The notes: generated by a model from the sequence alone, not told the origin. A stretch of DNA of 64,000 nucleotides from Chitinophaga sp. (GCF_019236475.1 NZ_JAFAIX010000012.1:1246619-1310618); one strand, 5' to 3'. Counted from the first letter of the stretch, positions 1 through 9,266 are shown. Program-made: numbers and translations.

Positions 1-414
1 TACATCATTATTGTAGATAATCTTGCCTTTAGGATCGATGAGAAACAGCGTAGGAATATAGCTGATACCATAGGCAGATGGGATATTCTGGCGGTCATAG
101 ATATGTATCCAATTCATGCCTTTACTATGAACAGTTCGCTGGCATTGCGCTTTGGTATGATCCAGGCTAACGGAAATAATTTCCAGTTTATCAACAGGGT
201 ATTTCTTGCGGATATCTTTGAGGAAAGGAATTTTGGCCATGCAAGGCGGGCACCAAGTAGCCCAGAAGTCGAGCAGTACATACTTTCCTTTGAATGCATT
301 CAGTTCTACCTTTTGGCCGTTGAGGTCTGTTGCAGAGAAATTCGGCGCTTGTTGCGCAAATACATGCAGGGTGAGCAAGCAGGTACTAATAAAGATGACG
401 GCCAATTTTTTCAT
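1..414 (-). CDS. TlpA/ResA-type thioredoxin-fold oxidoreductase (3' end cut off by window)
   Basis: The 138 visible codons begin with MKKLAVIFISTC and a hydrophobic signal peptide ending near VFA-QQ, so the protein is exported. A thioredoxin fold follows with the redox motif WATWCPPC at about residues 51-58 and a cis-proline region (SYIPTLFLID). This is the TlpA/ResA layout: periplasmic thiol-disulfide reductase acting on exported proteins or cytochrome c. The reading frame is open to base 1, so the C-terminus lies outside the window. It is downstream of lspA but separated by a strong terminator, so it is probably transcribed alone. The family is secure; the substrate cannot be told. Confidence 0.85.
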   Translation of the reverse strand, partial: MKKLAVIFISTCLLTLHVFAQQAPNFSATDLNGQKVELNAFKGKYVLLDFWATWCPPCMAKIPFLKDIRKKYPVDKLEIISVSLDHTKAQCQRTVHSKGMNWIHIYDRQNIPSAYGISYIPTLFLIDPKGKIIYNNDV

Positions 415-443
415 TGTATGCTAATTAGATCCCGAAAATAAAA

Positions 444-473
444 AACCCGGGGGAATTTCAGTTCCACCGGGTT
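444..473 (-). terminator. Rho-independent terminator after lspA
   Basis: AACCCGG (444-450) pairs with CCGGGTT (467-473), with an inner GGAA/TTCC helix. On the minus strand the hairpin is followed by a T-rich run. It sits 20 bases after the lspA stop and separates lspA from the thioredoxin gene. Confidence 0.8.
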
Positions 474-494
474 CTTCTTTTTATAGAAATAATA

Positions 495-1151
495 TTATGC
501 GAGATGATCGTTGGTAATCGCGTTATTCGCAGGCGTCTTTGGCTGCATATGTCTACCGAAGAAGCGTTTCTGGAATAATAATATAGTGACAACGCCAACA
601 GAAATAGCTGCATCTGCCACATTAAACACCGGTCTGAAGAACACGAAATAATCGCCGCCTTTGAATGGTATCCACTTCGGCAGATAACCTTCATAAATAG
701 GGAAATACAGCATATCCACTACACGGCCGTGTAGGAAACTACCATATCCGCCCCCTGGAGGCATGAATTGAGCGATTTCATAACCCATGCTGTCATTGAA
801 TATCATACCATAGAACATACTGTCTATCAGGTTGCCGGCAGCACCCGCAAGGATCAGGGAACCGCAGATCAACAGCCCTCTGCTGTATTTTTCCTTAACC
901 AGTTTGTTCATATAGAAGAAGCCAAAGCCTACTGCTATCAGTCGGAATAAGGTCAGGAAAATTTTCCCGAAGTCGCCACCAAATTTGAGCCCATATGCCA
1001 TTCCCTCATTTTCAATGAAATGAATGCGGAACCAGTTGGGGAAAATGACGTATTCCTGCTGCATGAACATGTGTGTCTTAATCCAGAACTTCAAAGACTG
1101 GTCAACAACCAGGATGAGTAAGACAATAATGATGACGTGACGATACTTCAA
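495..1151 (-). CDS. lspA: Lipoprotein signal peptidase (signal peptidase II)
   Basis: LspA is the inner-membrane aspartyl protease that removes signal peptides from diacylglyceryl-modified prolipoproteins. The family signatures are visible: VVDQSLKFWIKT in the first membrane helix, NLIDSMFYG with one catalytic Asp, and VFNVADAAISVG with the second. At 218 residues it is longer than the roughly 160-170 of proteobacterial LspA; the extra length lies between the two catalytic motifs (FNDSMGYEIAQFMPPGGG and following), as is usual in Bacteroidetes. No ATG is available in frame before a stop, so the start is a TTG at 1151. It follows murF-alr with an 80-base gap that holds a possible promoter. Confidence 0.93.
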   Translation of the reverse strand: MKYRHVIIIVLLILVVDQSLKFWIKTHMFMQQEYVIFPNWFRIHFIENEGMAYGLKFGGDFGKIFLTLFRLIAVGFGFFYMNKLVKEKYSRGLLICGSLILAGAAGNLIDSMFYGMIFNDSMGYEIAQFMPPGGGYGSFLHGRVVDMLYFPIYEGYLPKWIPFKGGDYFVFFRPVFNVADAAISVGVVTILLFQKRFFGRHMQPKTPANNAITNDHLA

Positions 1152-1169
1152 GTGACATTAAAATTTTAT

Positions 1170-1177
1170 CAAAAATA
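1170..1177 (-). promoter_or_regulatory. Possible -7 box for lspA
   Basis: Read on the minus strand this is TATTTTTG, matching the Bacteroidetes -7 consensus TAnnTTTG, 18 bases before the lspA start. No clear -33 TTTG is seen at the right distance. Confidence 0.35.
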
Positions 1178-1231
1178 ATGGTTTATTTCAAAGAAGGAAA
1201 CCCAACCATGGATAAACCTATCGCAAGATCC

Positions 1232-3742
1232 CTATTCCTGGAAATATACCCTTTTTACTCGCTGTGAAATTCCTGTTAATATTTCATAGGGAATGGTGTC
1301 TGCCCATTCTGCTAACTGCTGTACTGGCAGATCCTGGCCAAAAACGATTACTTCATCCCCTTCAGCGGCCTCCGGAATATGCGTTACATCGAGCATGCAC
1401 ATATCCATGGCTACTACGCCTATAACAGGCGCAAGCTTGCCCCGGATAAGCATTTTCCCTTTGCTGTGACCGAATCTCCTAACATATCCATCCGCATAAC
1501 CAATGCGAACAGTGGCCGTTACTGACGGACTTTTAGCCTCCCAACGACGGCCATAGCCCACTGTTTCCCCATCTTCCAGCTCTTTCAACTGAGATATAGT
1601 GGTTTTCAAGGTGCTAACATTCCGCAGTTGTGCTTGAATATCCTTCGCACTGTCGATACCATACATACCAATCCCTAATCTTACCATGTCGAATTGTAAA
1701 TCAGGATGACGGGTAATGGCTGCACTATTAGACAAATGACGAATAACGGTATAACCCAGTGATTTCTGCAGTTCATGGCTCATTTCATAGAACAGGCGCC
1801 CCTGTTGCTGTGTAAACTCATCTTCTGCCGGATCTTCACTGGCGGCGAGGTGACTGAAAACGGACTGTACTTTCAGCAATGAGCCGGAAGTCAGTACTTT
1901 TATCAGTTCAGGAATATCTTTTTTCACAAATCCCAGTCGGTGCATACCGGTATCCAGCTTGATATGTACAGGGAAATTGGATTTGCCCGCTAAGTTCACT
2001 TCTTCCATGAACTGCATAAGAATGCCCATGGAATAGATTTCAGGCTCCAAATTCCAGTGCAAAATAGCATCAAAGCTGGCTGGCTCAGGGTTCATCACCA
2101 TAATAGGCATGGTAATCCCCGAACGACGCAGTTCCACCCCTTCATCGGCATATGCTACCGCCAAGTAATCCACTCCATGGAATTGAAGCAGGTTGGCGAT
2201 TTCAAAACTACCGCTGCCATAGGAAAATGCTTTCACCATGGCCATCAGTTTAGTATGTGGCTTTAAGAGCGACTGGTAATATTTTACGTTTTGGGAAATC
2301 GCAGTGAGATTGATTTCCAGTATTGTCTGATGGGCTTTCTGCTCCAGGAGTTTACCAATACGCTCGAATTGAAACACCCTGGAACCTTTTACCAGTATTG
2401 TTTCGAATTGGAAGTCGTCTCCATTAAACTGCTGTATATACTCATCTGTAGTGTTAAAGAAATGAGACTTTAACCCTTCTATCTGCTGGAAGCTTTTCTT
2501 CTCCCTGCTGATATTCTTACCAATAGCGATCAGTTTATTGATTCCATTCTGGCGCAGCAGGTCAGCCACTTCCTCATATAGGGTAGCATCGCTTTTCCCA
2601 CTTTGCAGGATATCACTTAGAATAACGGTGCGTACCTGGTGTTGCTGTTGTTGCTGCAAGAAATCCAGTGCAATGGTAAGTGACCCCAGGTCTAAGTTAT
2701 AGCTGTCGTTGATAACGGAACAGTTGTTAATACCTTGTTTCAATTCCAGGCGCATAGCAATATTGCTCAACAGGTCCATGCGCTGTTGAATCACTTCCTG
2801 TTCCTTGCCCAGATAGATCATGAGTGCCCAGCAGTGAATGGCATTCTCCACAGATCCTTCATCTGTAAAAGGAATACGGATATGCAGGGTTTCACCTTTG
2901 TAGGTGGCCTCAATATTGGTATGATGATCTTGTTTTTCTGTGTTGATAATGCGGAGGTCTGCATCCGTTTTCCTAGACCAGGAAAAGAGTTCAGGGCCTT
3001 CTTGCATTTGATTATGGAAAGACAACACACACTCGTTCAGCACCAGGTAATCTTTGCAGTAAATGAGAATATCACTCTTCATGAAGAGAATCAACTTCTC
3101 ATTAATTTTCTGCCGAATATTAAGGAATCCTTCGCTGTGTGCCTCTCCTATATTGGTAAAGATGCCGATGGTAGGGCGTATGATTTTCTCTAGGTTCACC
3201 ATTTCTCCCGGCTGGGAAATACCGGCTTCAAAGATGGCTAGTTGGTTTTCGGGTTGTATCTGCCATACAGACAATGGCACTCCGATCTGAGAATTGTAGC
3301 TTTTGGGACTACGTACAATGTTGTAATCTTTTTCCAGTAATTGAAATAACCACTCTTTTACAATAGTCTTTCCGTTACTTCCTGTAATCCCTATAACAGG
3401 GATGTTAAACTGGTGCCGGTGCCATGCTACCAGCATATGTAGTGCATGCAGGGTATCTTTAACCAGTATAAAGTTGGCTTTGGGATATTTCTCCAGTGGC
3501 ACGTTTTCACTGATGATAAAATTGCTGACACCTTTTCGGTATAGCTCATCAATGTACTGATGAGCATTGCGTCTGGCACTCACCAATGGGATGAATATGG
3601 AAGTTTCGGGAAAGATCAGCTTACGGCTGTCCAGTAAGATATGATCAATTTCTGAAAATCCTGTTTCCTGCAACAACTCTCCTTTCAGAACTTTGTTGAT
3701 ACTCGCTGCGTTATACACGTTTTTATCAGTTTGAATAATCAC
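1232..3742 (-). CDS. Bifunctional MurF-type ligase / alanine racemase fusion
   Basis: The protein has 836 residues. The N-terminal half is a Mur ligase: P-loop TGSNGKT at residues 120-126, IFTNIGEAHSEGF in the ATP/metal-binding region and NDSYNLDLGS near the Mur ligase C-domain. From about residue 460 comes a fold-type III alanine racemase: EINLTAISQN, the PLP lysine in MVKAFSYGSG, RIGYADGYVRR with the catalytic Tyr, and VVAMDMCMLD. This fusion is known in Bacteroidetes; the racemase makes D-Ala and the ligase half would use D-Ala-D-Ala. The MurF motif that is normally DAYNANPSSM is altered here, and a canonical murF exists at 12889-14172, so the ligase half may be weak or structural (inference). 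The start is GTG at 3742. It lies 36 bases after terC. Confidence 0.92.
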   Translation of the reverse strand: MIIQTDKNVYNAASINKVLKGELLQETGFSEIDHILLDSRKLIFPETSIFIPLVSARRNAHQYIDELYRKGVSNFIISENVPLEKYPKANFILVKDTLHALHMLVAWHRHQFNIPVIGITGSNGKTIVKEWLFQLLEKDYNIVRSPKSYNSQIGVPLSVWQIQPENQLAIFEAGISQPGEMVNLEKIIRPTIGIFTNIGEAHSEGFLNIRQKINEKLILFMKSDILIYCKDYLVLNECVLSFHNQMQEGPELFSWSRKTDADLRIINTEKQDHHTNIEATYKGETLHIRIPFTDEGSVENAIHCWALMIYLGKEQEVIQQRMDLLSNIAMRLELKQGINNCSVINDSYNLDLGSLTIALDFLQQQQQHQVRTVILSDILQSGKSDATLYEEVADLLRQNGINKLIAIGKNISREKKSFQQIEGLKSHFFNTTDEYIQQFNGDDFQFETILVKGSRVFQFERIGKLLEQKAHQTILEINLTAISQNVKYYQSLLKPHTKLMAMVKAFSYGSGSFEIANLLQFHGVDYLAVAYADEGVELRRSGITMPIMVMNPEPASFDAILHWNLEPEIYSMGILMQFMEEVNLAGKSNFPVHIKLDTGMHRLGFVKKDIPELIKVLTSGSLLKVQSVFSHLAASEDPAEDEFTQQQGRLFYEMSHELQKSLGYTVIRHLSNSAAITRHPDLQFDMVRLGIGMYGIDSAKDIQAQLRNVSTLKTTISQLKELEDGETVGYGRRWEAKSPSVTATVRIGYADGYVRRFGHSKGKMLIRGKLAPVIGVVAMDMCMLDVTHIPEAAEGDEVIVFGQDLPVQQLAEWADTIPYEILTGISQRVKRVYFQE

Positions 3743-3778
3743 TTGGCGGCTACAAAAACGTTTTTTCGCAGCAGCCTT

Positions 3779-4717
3779 TTACTTCACTTGTCCTTTCGGT
3801 AATTCTTTCTTTTCGTGGTATAGGGAATAAAGAATAGAACCCCCAAGGCATACTACAATCACAATCAGTGACACGTATACGGGTATATGTATAAAATACT
3901 CGGCGAGCATTTTAATGCCTATGAAAACCAGCACAATCGCAATTCCTTTGGGCAGATAATCAAATTTATCCACTGCTCCGCGAAGCAGGAAAAATAAAGA
4001 TCTCAAGCCCAGTACTGCGAATATGTTGGAGGTAAACACTACCATTGGGTCCTGCGAAATGGCGAATACCGCAGGTATAGAATCCAATGCAAATACAATA
4101 TCGGTGAATGCCAGCATCACCACTACTACGGATAAGGTGGTCAAATAACTCTTTCCACCACGCTTAATAATGAACTTGCCTTGCGGATCATCGGTCGTCC
4201 AACGCATGTATTTGCTGATGAACCTCATGGCGCCACTCTCCTGTGGGTTAAACTGATCGTCCTCCTTGGCGGTGAACATCTTAAACCCGGTATACACCAG
4301 GAATACCCCGAAGATATATAGAATCCACTCAAATCTATGTATCAAAACTACTCCGAGGCTAATAAATATTGCCCGGAAAACGATGGCCATCAATATCCCT
4401 ATCAATAAAACCCTCGCGTAACTCGTTTCTTTTACCTTAAAATATCCGAAGATGAGTATAAAGACGAATATATTATCGATAGACAACGACCACTCCATCA
4501 AATACGCGCTCAGATAGCTGATAGCGGCATTATGACCGTCTTCGTACCAAATGAACCCGAAAAACAAAACTGACAAACTCACCCAAAAACTAGTCTGAAT
4601 CAGGGCTTTTTTGATGGTCATCTGTTCATTCTTCTTGCTAAGCAGACCCAGATCAAAGATCAAGGCAACTAATACTACGATTCCAAATATTAGGTACGTC
4701 CACTGCGTGGGTGTCAT
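3779..4717 (-). CDS. TerC family integral membrane protein
   Basis: 312 residues with about eight hydrophobic segments. The TerC/Alx signatures with acidic residues inside membrane helices are visible: YLMEWSLSIDNIFVFILIF and MLAFTDIVFALDSIPAVFAI. Members of this family are linked to manganese export and tellurite resistance; which metal this one handles cannot be read from sequence. A cytoplasmic loop around residues 150-185 carries the charged stretch (FTAKEDDQ and following) typical of the long TerC form. The neighbours are cell-wall and gliding genes, with no other tellurite genes, so a general metal-homeostasis role is more likely than tellurite resistance (inference). Confidence 0.88.
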   Translation of the reverse strand: MTPTQWTYLIFGIVVLVALIFDLGLLSKKNEQMTIKKALIQTSFWVSLSVLFFGFIWYEDGHNAAISYLSAYLMEWSLSIDNIFVFILIFGYFKVKETSYARVLLIGILMAIVFRAIFISLGVVLIHRFEWILYIFGVFLVYTGFKMFTAKEDDQFNPQESGAMRFISKYMRWTTDDPQGKFIIKRGGKSYLTTLSVVVVMLAFTDIVFALDSIPAVFAISQDPMVVFTSNIFAVLGLRSLFFLLRGAVDKFDYLPKGIAIVLVFIGIKMLAEYFIHIPVYVSLIVIVVCLGGSILYSLYHEKKELPKGQVK

Positions 4718-4774
4718 CTGACGAAATTAAAGTTGAGCAGCAAATATAATTAAGTATAATTAAGTTAAACGGTT

Positions 4775-6484
4775 CTATTCGGCGAACTTACGCTGCCGGA
4801 TGAACAAAAATACCATCGCAAAAAGCAGTATAAGTCCTACTGGAACGATAAAGCAGATGGCCTGCCACTTTGTTTTTTCCTTTTTAACTTTTTCGGCATC
4901 GAGGAGTCGTAAAGTGATTTCTTTATTACGACTTTCCATAATACCTCGTTTTCCGGTCAAGTATTCCATACAGTTGAGCATAAACTCTTTGTTGGCAAAT
5001 GCATAGCCGGGATTAAATTCATTGATACCCATCTGTAACGGCCCTTCCTTGCGGGATACGGCATTGGCGATCAGATCTCCGTCGCTCACAATAATCATTG
5101 CATTAGAAGAATCAGCTTCGGCTTTGAAAGGCGTTCTGCTCGCTTGCTCTAAAGCGCTGGCTGCAGAGGGTTCCAGACGATTACGGAACAAAGAAGTAAA
5201 CTTCCCTTCCAGCAACACTGCCGTAGCCAAATGCTGCTGACGAAAATCCCTCGGATTAGGCTGTACTTTCAGCATTTCCCAACTAATTTCAGCCGGTACG
5301 CGCATCGTGCGGGTGGTACGGGAACTCGTTAGGAGTATGGTTTTGCGGATACCCTCCGTTCTTACGGTGTCCATGGAACTCACAAAATGACTGAGCACCA
5401 AGTCCAGGTTTTTTACAATGGGATGCGCGCCAGTAGGCGTCAACAGCGGGAATAAAGGGAACGGCAACTGTATAATCTGCGGACGTTTGCCCACATTGCC
5501 CACTACCATTGGTACGGCGTCAGATTGCAGATCCTGGATCAGATCCTGGTTGATACGCACACCATAGCGGAATAACAGGTCCTCCAGGTTTAACCCGCGA
5601 TCAAAAGCTAAGAACGACTGCTTCTGTTGCAAACTGTCAAATCCGGCATTGGTCTCATCTATAAACCATAATACTTTACCGCCATTCATGACATACTGGT
5701 CAATCTTCAGCTTATCAGCATCGCTAAATGCCTCCGCAGGCTTGGCAAATAATACTACATTAAAATCTTTTGGTATATATGGAGTGCCTTGTAGCGTCAG
5801 GGTATCCAGGTTGTAATTGCTCTGGAGAGTGGTGAGGGCGTCATAGACTTCTGCACCGAGGGATTCTCCATGACCGAGCATATACCCAATCAGAGGTTTA
5901 TGTTCTTCTTGCAATTTGCTGATAGCACTGGCAAACTGGTATTCCAAGAGCGACTCGGAGTTGTTCATGGTTTGCATGGGATCCGTTCCACCTTGGTTTT
6001 TCAGCAGGTTTACACCGATTTTTTTCCCTTTATAATGCACCATGGCGCCTGGGAAAATCAGTTTTTCCTGGTAGCTGTCATTGGCTTCCCCCTGTACTTT
6101 CATGTTGAAAGGCATGATGCCCTGTGCAGTCAGCTCGCCGAGGAATTTCATGCGGGCGGAATCGCTTAGTCCTTCCACAGGATTCACGAAGGTATAGCGG
6201 ATGTTCTGTTTGCCGTACTCCCGGAATTCTTCCAATAGTTCTTGTGTGGCCTGGGCCAATTGCTTAAAAGAAGCGGGATAATCTCCCTTCAGGTATACTT
6301 CAATCTCCACCTGACCATCCAGTTTTTTTAACATATTAATGGTACTGGAGGAAAGGGTATATCTTTTTTCAGCCGTTAAATCCCAACGTCCGTGCAGATA
6401 AGCCGCCGCAATATTGACGCCTATCAGTAACAGAACCACGCCGATCGCCCGTTGAATATATTTTTTTCGTGTAGTCGTTGCCAT
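4775..6484 (-). CDS. gldG: Gliding-motility ABC transporter auxiliary protein GldG
   Basis: 569 residues: a membrane helix near the N-terminus (about 12-30) followed by RWDLTAEKRYTLS, a long extracytoplasmic region (ABC_transp_aux / DUF4350-like), and a C-terminal helix (about 540-562) ending in RQRKFAE. This is the GldG layout. GldG works with GldF and the ATPase GldA in an ABC complex needed for Bacteroidetes gliding. It starts 6 bases after gldF, so the two are co-transcribed. The gldA ATPase gene is not in this window. The call relies on length, topology, motif similarity and the gldF neighbour. Confidence 0.88.
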   Translation of the reverse strand: MATTTRKKYIQRAIGVVLLLIGVNIAAAYLHGRWDLTAEKRYTLSSSTINMLKKLDGQVEIEVYLKGDYPASFKQLAQATQELLEEFREYGKQNIRYTFVNPVEGLSDSARMKFLGELTAQGIMPFNMKVQGEANDSYQEKLIFPGAMVHYKGKKIGVNLLKNQGGTDPMQTMNNSESLLEYQFASAISKLQEEHKPLIGYMLGHGESLGAEVYDALTTLQSNYNLDTLTLQGTPYIPKDFNVVLFAKPAEAFSDADKLKIDQYVMNGGKVLWFIDETNAGFDSLQQKQSFLAFDRGLNLEDLLFRYGVRINQDLIQDLQSDAVPMVVGNVGKRPQIIQLPFPLFPLLTPTGAHPIVKNLDLVLSHFVSSMDTVRTEGIRKTILLTSSRTTRTMRVPAEISWEMLKVQPNPRDFRQQHLATAVLLEGKFTSLFRNRLEPSAASALEQASRTPFKAEADSSNAMIIVSDGDLIANAVSRKEGPLQMGINEFNPGYAFANKEFMLNCMEYLTGKRGIMESRNKEITLRLLDAEKVKKEKTKWQAICFIVPVGLILLFAMVFLFIRQRKFAE

Positions 6485-6490
6485 GAGTCC

Positions 6491-7231
6491 TTAACCGTTT
6501 TGCCAGAGTTTGCGTTGGAGAGATAATTTGGTGAGATAGAGCATCAGCCCGGATATACTGAGGAAGTAAACAACATCCCGACTGTCAATCACGCCCCTGC
6601 TCACAGAGAGATAGTGAAATTTAATACCAGCCATCTGCAGGTAATAATCTGCTCCGCCACTGAAAGCAGGTATTTTACTCAGGGCATCAAATCCGTTATA
6701 GAAGATAAAGCAGGTAAAAATGGCGATGAGAAACGCCACCATGGCGTTTGCCGTGAGACTGGAAGACCAGATCCCAATGGCCGTGAACGTGGCCCCCAAT
6801 AATATCAATCCCACATAAGACCCAATGATACCGCCATTATCCAACAACTGTGGGTTTACGCTCAATTGGCGAATCGCAAAGTAATAGATAACCGTTGGCA
6901 GCAGAGAAATGGCTACCACCAGCAGGGAGCTGAAAAATTTTCCCATGACCACATCCCATCCGCCCAGTGGTTTGGTACTGAGCAATTCCATGGTGCCGGT
7001 TTTGAATTCATCGGCAAAACTGCGCATCGTAATGGCAGGGATCAATAACAGGTATAACAGTGGTGCGAGGTCGAAGAGCGGGTCCAGGTTGGCATAACCG
7101 GTATCCAGCAGGCTGGTATCCGGAAATACAAACAGGAAAAGCCCGTTTGCCAGCAGAAATAGTATAATGGCCACATAGCCCGTAATACTGCTGAAAAACT
7201 GGTTTATCTCTTTCTTAAAGATGGCTAGCAT
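6491..7231 (-). CDS. gldF: Gliding-motility ABC transporter permease GldF
   Basis: 246 residues, six predicted membrane segments. The N-terminus (LAIFKKEINQFFSSITGYVAI) and the motif SFADEFKTGTMELLSTKPL are typical of ABC-2 type permeases of the GldF/NosY kind. It is the first gene of a tight gldF-gldG pair (6-base spacer). In gliding Bacteroidetes GldF forms the membrane channel of the GldAFG complex. An AT-rich 60-base spacer upstream separates it from iscS and may hold its promoter, though I see no convincing -7 box. Confidence 0.9.
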   Translation of the reverse strand: MLAIFKKEINQFFSSITGYVAIILFLLANGLFLFVFPDTSLLDTGYANLDPLFDLAPLLYLLLIPAITMRSFADEFKTGTMELLSTKPLGGWDVVMGKFFSSLLVVAISLLPTVIYYFAIRQLSVNPQLLDNGGIIGSYVGLILLGATFTAIGIWSSSLTANAMVAFLIAIFTCFIFYNGFDALSKIPAFSGGADYYLQMAGIKFHYLSVSRGVIDSRDVVYFLSISGLMLYLTKLSLQRKLWQNG

Positions 7232-7291
7232 GAATAGTAATTAGTGTAGATGCAAATATATATTTATTAGATAATGCTTATCAGGGATTTA

Positions 7292-8485
7292 TTATTGTGT
7301 GCCCCCTGATTTATATGCCTCCCATTGGGGACTTATTTTTCGCATTTCCGTCACGGCATTTGTAATAGTGGTAATGGCGAAGTCGATTTCTTCCTCGGTA
7401 GTAAACCTGCCTACGCCCATTCGGAGGGCATTCCGGCCGAGAGTGTCATCCAGGCCCATGGCCTTTAATACATAGCTTGGTTCCATAGAAGCAGAAGTAC
7501 AGGCCGATCCAGAGCTGAGGGCAATTTGTTTGGCAAATTGCATGATCAGGGTTTGGCCTTCGAGATAATTTAGAGAGATGTTGGTAGTATGTGGGAGACG
7601 GTGAGACACGGAGCCATTGAGTTTACTGGCCTCCAACTGTAGTAGGGCATGTTCCAGTTTATCCCGGAGCTTCCGCAACCGGGGCGCTTCTTCCGGCATT
7701 TCCTGGGCACATAATTCACAGGCTTTTCCCAATCCGGCTATGGCAGGCACATTCAAGGTGCCGGAGCGCATGCCCCTTTCATGACCACCACCGTCTATCT
7801 GAGCTGCCAGTCGTACCCTCGGGTCCCGACGCCTTACATAAAGAGCGCCCACTCCTTTAGGTCCGTATATTTTATGCGCACTGAGTGTCAACAAGTCGAT
7901 GTTGTCTCCCAAAACATTCACCGGTATTTTCCCTACTGCCTGTGTGGCATCACATAAGAAAATTACATTATGTTTTTTGGCTATGCTTCCAATTTCCTTT
8001 ACCGGCTGAATAACGCCGGTTTCGTTATTGGCATACATAATAGCGATGAGAATAGTTTGTGGGGTGATGGCCGCTTCCAATTGTGCGGTGGATACAAGAC
8101 CATCGGCATCTACTGGTAGCCAGGTTACTTGTGCTCCTTTTTTCTCCAGGTGTTTGCAAGTATCTATGACTGCTTTATGTTCCGTAACACAGGTAATAAT
8201 ATGATTACCGGTAGCGGCATAAGTTTCATATACGCCTTTAATAGCCAGGTTAACGGCTTCCGTAGCGCCGGAGGTAAAAACAATTTCCTGTTTCACGGCT
8301 CCGATCAAACTAGCTACTTGTTCTCTTGCATAATCAACGGCCTCTTCTGCTACCCATCCAAAGGAATGGCTTCTGCTGGCGGCATTGCCATACTGTGTTG
8401 TAAAATATGGCAGCATCACTTCCAGCACCCGCGGATCGACGGCGGTAGTAGCGTTATTGTCCAGGTAAACAGGTAGTTGCAGCAT
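7292..8485 (-). CDS. Cysteine desulfurase (IscS/NifS family)
   Basis: PLP enzyme that moves sulfur from cysteine to a protein persulfide for Fe-S cluster, thiamine or molybdopterin sulfur supply. Visible signatures: PVYLDNNATTAVD at the N-terminus, FTSGATEAVNLAI, TEHKAVID, SAHKIYGPKGVGAL (PLP lysine) and the active cysteine in SSGSACTSASMEPS. I place the start at 8485 (MLQLPVYLD), where the homology begins; an upstream in-frame ATG at 8521 would add 12 residues unlike the family. A -7 box ends only four bases before 8485, which supports this start. It is divergent from mce. The sulfur could also serve the rhodanese-bearing MoeB in this window (inference). Confidence 0.92.
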   Translation of the reverse strand: MLQLPVYLDNNATTAVDPRVLEVMLPYFTTQYGNAASRSHSFGWVAEEAVDYAREQVASLIGAVKQEIVFTSGATEAVNLAIKGVYETYAATGNHIITCVTEHKAVIDTCKHLEKKGAQVTWLPVDADGLVSTAQLEAAITPQTILIAIMYANNETGVIQPVKEIGSIAKKHNVIFLCDATQAVGKIPVNVLGDNIDLLTLSAHKIYGPKGVGALYVRRRDPRVRLAAQIDGGGHERGMRSGTLNVPAIAGLGKACELCAQEMPEEAPRLRKLRDKLEHALLQLEASKLNGSVSHRLPHTTNISLNYLEGQTLIMQFAKQIALSSGSACTSASMEPSYVLKAMGLDDTLGRNALRMGVGRFTTEEEIDFAITTITNAVTEMRKISPQWEAYKSGGTQ

Positions 8486-8489
8486 CAAA

Positions 8490-8497
8490 CAAAAATA
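8490..8497 (-). promoter_or_regulatory. -7 box (TATTTTTG) directly before iscS
   Basis: On the minus strand TATTTTTG matches TAnnTTTG and ends four bases before the ATG at 8485. Given the usual distance from this box to the transcription start, the mRNA would begin at or next to the start codon, i.e. be leaderless. It lies in the 41-base divergent spacer between iscS and mce. Confidence 0.45.
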
Positions 8498-8526
8498 CGA
8501 CATTAGATGCTGTAAAAACAATATAC

Positions 8527-8928
8527 ATGCTCAAGTTTGAACATATCGGAATCGCTGTTAAATCACTGGATGTAAGCATCCCACTGTTTGAGAAACTATT
8601 GAATACACCTTGTTACAAACAAGAAGAAGTCACCAGCGAAAATGTAATGACGGCCTTCTTTCAACAAGGAGAAAGTAAAATAGAACTACTAGAAGCTACT
8701 GCGCCTGAGAGCGCCATCGCAAAATACCTGGATAAAAAAGGAGAAGGAATGCACCATATCGCATTTGAGGTGGCAGATATCTACGCGGAAATGGAAAGAC
8801 TGCAATCCGAAGGTTTCATTTTACTCTCAGAAACACCAAAAAAAGGGGCTGATAATAAGCTGATATGCTTTGTACATCCTAAAAACACCAATGGTGTATT
8901 GATTGAAATTTGCCAGGAAATTCGCTAA
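8527..8928 (+). CDS. mce: Methylmalonyl-CoA epimerase
   Basis: 133 residues, VOC (glyoxalase) fold made of two beta-alpha-beta3 units. Metal ligands are visible: His6 in FEHIGIAV, the His pair in GMHHIAFEV, and the C-terminal Glu in VLIEICQEI. It interconverts (R)- and (S)-methylmalonyl-CoA between propionyl-CoA carboxylase and methylmalonyl-CoA mutase. The length is that of the family. It is divergent from iscS and has no partner gene of the pathway in the window. A glyoxalase assignment is less likely because of the GEGMHHIAFEV signature. Confidence 0.93.
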   Translation: MLKFEHIGIAVKSLDVSIPLFEKLLNTPCYKQEEVTSENVMTAFFQQGESKIELLEATAPESAIAKYLDKKGEGMHHIAFEVADIYAEMERLQSEGFILLSETPKKGADNKLICFVHPKNTNGVLIEICQEIR

Positions 8929-9162
8929 ACTTCCTATCTTGATTTAATTAAATATTTTAAAATTAAATAATAAGATTTTTTTTTATTTTTTTTCCATTTT
9001 AGCAATCCAAAAGAATTAAGTATCCGTAAGTAATTATGTAGCACGCTTAAAAAAGCTATGATGTTAAAACCAAAAAAAAATAATTATAAAAAATTGAACA
9101 AAACCTTTTTCAACCACGTTAATAATATAACAACACAAAAAAGACAATCATAACTAAAAATA

Positions 9163-9266
9163 TTGGGGCTTAAGCGGCTCTGCTGCAACGCTCTTAACGA
9201 TTACTCTAAAGTTGGCATAGGTTATGAACACCTGCGGGTTTTTTAGCTTGCAGGTCTTTTTTTTTT
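9163..9266 (+). ncRNA. Candidate small RNA with terminator
   Basis: After a long AT tract the sequence turns to balanced composition at TTGGGGCTTAAGCGG. TTAAGCG (9170-9176) can pair with CGCTCTTAA (9189-9197) with a two-base bulge. At the end ACCTGC (9230-9235) pairs with GCAGGT (9250-9255), followed by ten T (9257-9266), a terminator layout. There is no open frame and no upstream gene that needs this terminator closer than mce, 300 bases away. It does not resemble tmRNA, RNase P, SRP or 6S RNA by eye. It could instead be a 3' UTR of mce. Confidence 0.35.

Noticed and set aside
2638..2665. GTTGCTGTTGTTGCTG run resembling a microsatellite
   Set aside because: It encodes a short poly-Gln stretch (QQQQQ) in the MurF half and is ordinary low complexity in coding sequence.
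1232..3742. MurF-alanine racemase fusion as a novel gene fusion
   Set aside because: The fusion is already known from Bacteroidetes; only the functional state of its ligase half is of interest.
7591..7615. GGGAGAC and GAGACACGGAGCC within iscS, similar to the dispersed motif
   Set aside because: The codons give GSVSHRLPH, normal for IscS proteins, so the match is probably due to coding sequence.
7903..7910. TGTCTCCC inside iscS
   Set aside because: Only the 8-base core matches and it is explained by the coding sequence (GDNID).
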